A stretch of DNA of 25,978 nucleotides from DATDCV01 sp036524155 (lineage in GTDB: Bacteria; Verrucomicrobiota; Verrucomicrobiia; Limisphaerales; UBA8199): NCBI GenBank assembly GCA_036524155.1, contig DATDCV010000494.1:1-25978 (forward strand), read 5' to 3'. The position numbers and the translations under genes are program-made. Under the pieces are notes generated by a model, which had not been told where the DNA came from, made no database searches, and saw only the letters and a program-made list of their open reading frames with translations. Shown here piece after piece: positions 24,182-25,978 of the stretch. The stretch's first letter is position 1, and every line of letters begins with the position of its first letter.

Positions 24182-25033
24182 CTAAACTACGAACTCGAGT
24201 TCCTGGCGGTGCGGGAGCAACCCCCGGTCATAGGCCTGTCCCAGAAAACGGCGGATAGCCTCGCGGCCCGTCTCGCCATAATCCAGAGTCCAATGGTTCA
24301 CATACATGCCGACAAACTTGTCGGCGAGGTCACGGCCCATGTCGCGTGCGTACTGAAGCGCGTGTTGCACCGCCTCAGCTCGGTGATCCAGGCTGAACCG
24401 GATGCTCGAGGTGAGAATGTCGGAGATAGTCTTCCTGACCGCCGGGTCGAAGCGTTTGTGAATGACGTTGCCGCCCAGCGGCAGGGGCAAGCCGTCATTC
24501 TCTCGGCCCCACCACACCCCCAGGTCTTCGCAAACCTGCAAGCCTTCCTTTGAATACGTCAACTGCCCCTCGTGTATGATGAGGCCCATGTCGGCGGCTC
24601 CGGACCTTACCGCGTTGAAGATTTGGTCGAAAGGCACAACGACGTAATTGAATTCACGGGCGGATTTGCCGAGCCACAACTGCAGCGCGAGGAACGCGCT
24701 GGTCATCGTGCCGGGAACGGCGATCTTCCGCCGGCCGACTTCCGTTTTGGCGAGTTTCTCCTTGGCGACAAGCATAGGGCCGTAGCCGTCGCCCATGCTG
24801 GCCCCGCTGGGCAGCAGCGCATACTTATCGCTTACGTGCGCGTAGGCATGGATGCTGACGGCGGTGATATCCAGTTCGCCTCGGGTCGCGCGTTCGTTCA
24901 ACGTTTGGATGTCTTGCAGAATGTGCTGAAACCTGAACCCGTGCGCCGGGATTAGCTCTTTAGCGAGCCCGTAAAACATGAAGGCATCGTCCGGGTCGGG
25001 CGAGTGGCCGAGAGTAATCGTGCGCTGAGGCAT
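24182..25033 (-). CDS. mqnD: 1,4-dihydroxy-6-naphthoate synthase-like protein MqnD (futalosine menaquinone pathway)
   Basis: 283 residues from ATG at 25033. MqnD converts cyclic dehypoxanthine futalosine to 1,4-dihydroxy-6-naphthoate in the alternative menaquinone route. The start LGHSPDPDDAFMFYGLAKEL is characteristic of this periplasmic-binding-protein-fold family (the HSPD-type group). It is followed by LDITAVSIHAYAHV, LLPSGASMGDGYGPMLV, VPGTMTSAFLALQLWLG and GLIIHEGQLTYSKEGL. The frame stays open further upstream to 25261, but the extra residues read through the MITE-like repeat and have no family character, so 25033 is the start. Its stop is 22 nt from the helicase stop; the genes converge. 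A 5-bp inverted repeat (GAGCC/GGCTC, 24159-24180) lies between them without a T-run. Assignment to MqnD rather than MqnA rests on the N-terminal motif. Confidence 0.87.
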   Translation of the reverse strand: MPQRTITLGHSPDPDDAFMFYGLAKELIPAHGFRFQHILQDIQTLNERATRGELDITAVSIHAYAHVSDKYALLPSGASMGDGYGPMLVAKEKLAKTEVGRRKIAVPGTMTSAFLALQLWLGKSAREFNYVVVPFDQIFNAVRSGAADMGLIIHEGQLTYSKEGLQVCEDLGVWWGRENDGLPLPLGGNVIHKRFDPAVRKTISDILTSSIRFSLDHRAEAVQHALQYARDMGRDLADKFVGMYVNHWTLDYGETGREAIRRFLGQAYDRGLLPHRQELEFVV

Positions 25034-25087
25034 TGCGCAGCTTAAACAACCAGCAGCAGAACTGTCACGCGGAGAGTCGCGCGAATC

Positions 25088-25199
25088 GTATCCGCTCAGT
25101 CTTGTGTCGGAGCGCCGATTTTTAGTCGGCTTAAGCGATCCGACGGCCGTTGCTAAGCCGAGTGCAACTCGGCGCTCCGACGCAAGACTGAGCGGATAC
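25088..25199. mobile_element. MITE-like palindromic element, 112 bp, with 8-bp target-site duplication
   Basis: The terminal inverted repeats are 25088-25118 and 25169-25199: 31 bp with one mismatch, beginning GTATCCGCTCAGTCTTG. An inner stem, CGGCTTA with TAAGCCG, is separated from the outer stem by an interior bulge, and a ~20-nt apical loop tops it. The element is bordered by the perfect direct repeat CGCGAATC at 25080-25087 and 25200-25207, as expected from transposition with 8-bp target duplication. It encodes nothing and would be mobilised by a transposase elsewhere. It sits in the divergent gap between mqnD (start 25033) and the sulfatase (25261), where it may affect both promoters. 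Transcribed from either strand it would form a long hairpin. Confidence 0.85.
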
Positions 25200-25260
25200 C
25201 GCGAATCTCCTTGCGTTTCGCCACAGAAATGAGAATGACAGCCTAAAATACTCTGGAGCA

Positions 25261-25978
25261 ATGAACGCTAAGATTCTGGTCGGCGCGAGCTTGTTGGCGT
25301 GCGCGGCACAGTGCTGCTCTGGCGCTGAGCCAGCCGTTCAAAAACCGAACATCGTCATCATCCTTGCCGACGACCTCGGCTATGGCGATGCCGGCTGCTA
25401 CGGTGCGAACCGCATTAAGACGCCCAACATCGATCGGCTGGCGTCACGCGGACTCCGATTCACCGATGCTCATTCGTCTTCGGCCACCTGCACGCCTTCG
25501 CGATTCGCGTTGCTGACGGGGATGTATCCCTGGCGGAAGGCAGGCACGGGCATTCTGCCGGGCGACGCCGCGCTGATCATCGAGCCGGGGCGAACCACTC
25601 TGCCCTCGATGCTGCAAAAGGCGGGCTACCGCACTGGCGCCGTTGGCAAATGGCATCTGGGTCTGGGCGGCAAGGGCGGGCCGGACTGGAACGGGGAAAT
25701 CAAGCCGGGCCCGCTGGACATCGGCTTCGACTACTGTTTCATCATGCCGGCGACCGGTGATCGTGTCCCCTGCGTCTATGTCGAGAATCGGCGGGTTGTC
25801 GGATTGGACCCGGCGGACCCAATCCGGGTCAGTTTCGCCCAACCAGTCGGGGCCGAGCCGACCGGCAAAGACCATCCCGAGCTGTTAAAGATGCACCCGA
25901 GCCACGGCCACGACCAGACCATCATCAATGGAATCAGCCGCATTGGTTACATGGCTGGCGGCAAAGCGGCGCGGTGGG
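25261..25978 (+). CDS. Secreted type I sulfatase (arylsulfatase A family), 5' part only
   Basis: The frame is open from ATG 25261 to the right edge (239 codons). The N-terminal ~22 residues (MNAKILVGASLLACAAQCCS) are an export signal; LLAC at 11-14 is an imperfect lipobox, so a lipoprotein cannot be excluded. The sulfatase fold starts at NIVIILADDLGYGDAGCYG, where Asp37 and Asp38 are calcium ligands. The formylglycine motif is complete in TCTPSRFALLTG, with Cys77 in C-T-P-S-R being the residue converted by a maturation enzyme. GAVGKWHLG supplies further active-site Lys and His. Such enzymes remove sulfate esters from polysaccharides, fitting the glycan-degrading lifestyle of this phylum. The substrate cannot be told. 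The metal-binding C-terminal part lies outside the window. Confidence 0.92.
   Translation, partial: MNAKILVGASLLACAAQCCSGAEPAVQKPNIVIILADDLGYGDAGCYGANRIKTPNIDRLASRGLRFTDAHSSSATCTPSRFALLTGMYPWRKAGTGILPGDAALIIEPGRTTLPSMLQKAGYRTGAVGKWHLGLGGKGGPDWNGEIKPGPLDIGFDYCFIMPATGDRVPCVYVENRRVVGLDPADPIRVSFAQPVGAEPTGKDHPELLKMHPSHGHDQTIINGISRIGYMAGGKAARW

Noticed and set aside
25034..25261. N-terminal extension of mqnD to 25261 (359 codons in total)
   Set aside because: The extension translates the MITE-like palindrome, and the recognisable MqnD start (LGHSPDPDDAF) is close to ATG 25033.

Overview
The window looks like a chromosomal segment from a Verrucomicrobiota bacterium, probably close to the Pedosphaera/Limisphaerales group. 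This is an inference from gene content: an ECF sigma factor of the TIGR02999 type beside a giant Ser/Thr kinase with WD40 repeats, many Sec-exported surface proteins (HYR, Kelch, LGFP and YadA-head-like families), a C10 peptidase, a DUF5117-type metalloprotease, a type I sulfatase, long-form IspG and a futalosine-pathway MqnD. No rRNA, tRNA or CRISPR array was seen.

Layout. 1-922 (minus): 5' part of a secreted metalloprotease that runs off the left edge. 1349-5493 (plus): ECF sigma factor followed by a membrane Ser/Thr kinase with a C-terminal WD40 propeller. 5646-9097: two exported or surface-type genes, a HYR-domain protein and an LGFP-repeat protein. 9169-9396: a doubtful small ORF. 9466-13052: a secreted protein with 14 Kelch-like units, overlapping by 4 nt a secreted SurA-like protein. 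13137-18453: a probable operon of a fibre-like surface protein, a C10 cysteine peptidase, a small secreted protein and a second Kelch-type protein. 18767-21989: rseP-ispG housekeeping operon. 22043-24160: UvrD/PcrA-type helicase. 24182-25033 (minus): mqnD. 25088-25199: a 112-bp MITE-like element with near-perfect 31-bp terminal inverted repeats and an 8-bp target duplication. 25261 to the end: 5' part of a secreted sulfatase.

Main observation. A 42-nt motif occurs four times with no gaps, at 2019, 5566, 7846 and 13073. It always ends in ATGAA, with the ATG exactly 37 nt after the motif's first base. It precedes the kinase, the HYR protein, the LGFP protein and the fibre-like operon. The ATG is the kinase start in copy 1, opens 9- and 12-codon leader ORFs in copies 2 and 3, and is in frame with the fibre-like gene in copy 4. 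The simplest reading is a local regulon: the ECF sigma factor (or the sigma/kinase pair) recognises this element and controls a battery of envelope and secreted proteins, the kinase gene included. The repeat itself is read directly from the sequence. The regulatory assignment is inference.

All coordinates and translations were worked out by eye. Family names rest on recognised motifs, not on database searches.
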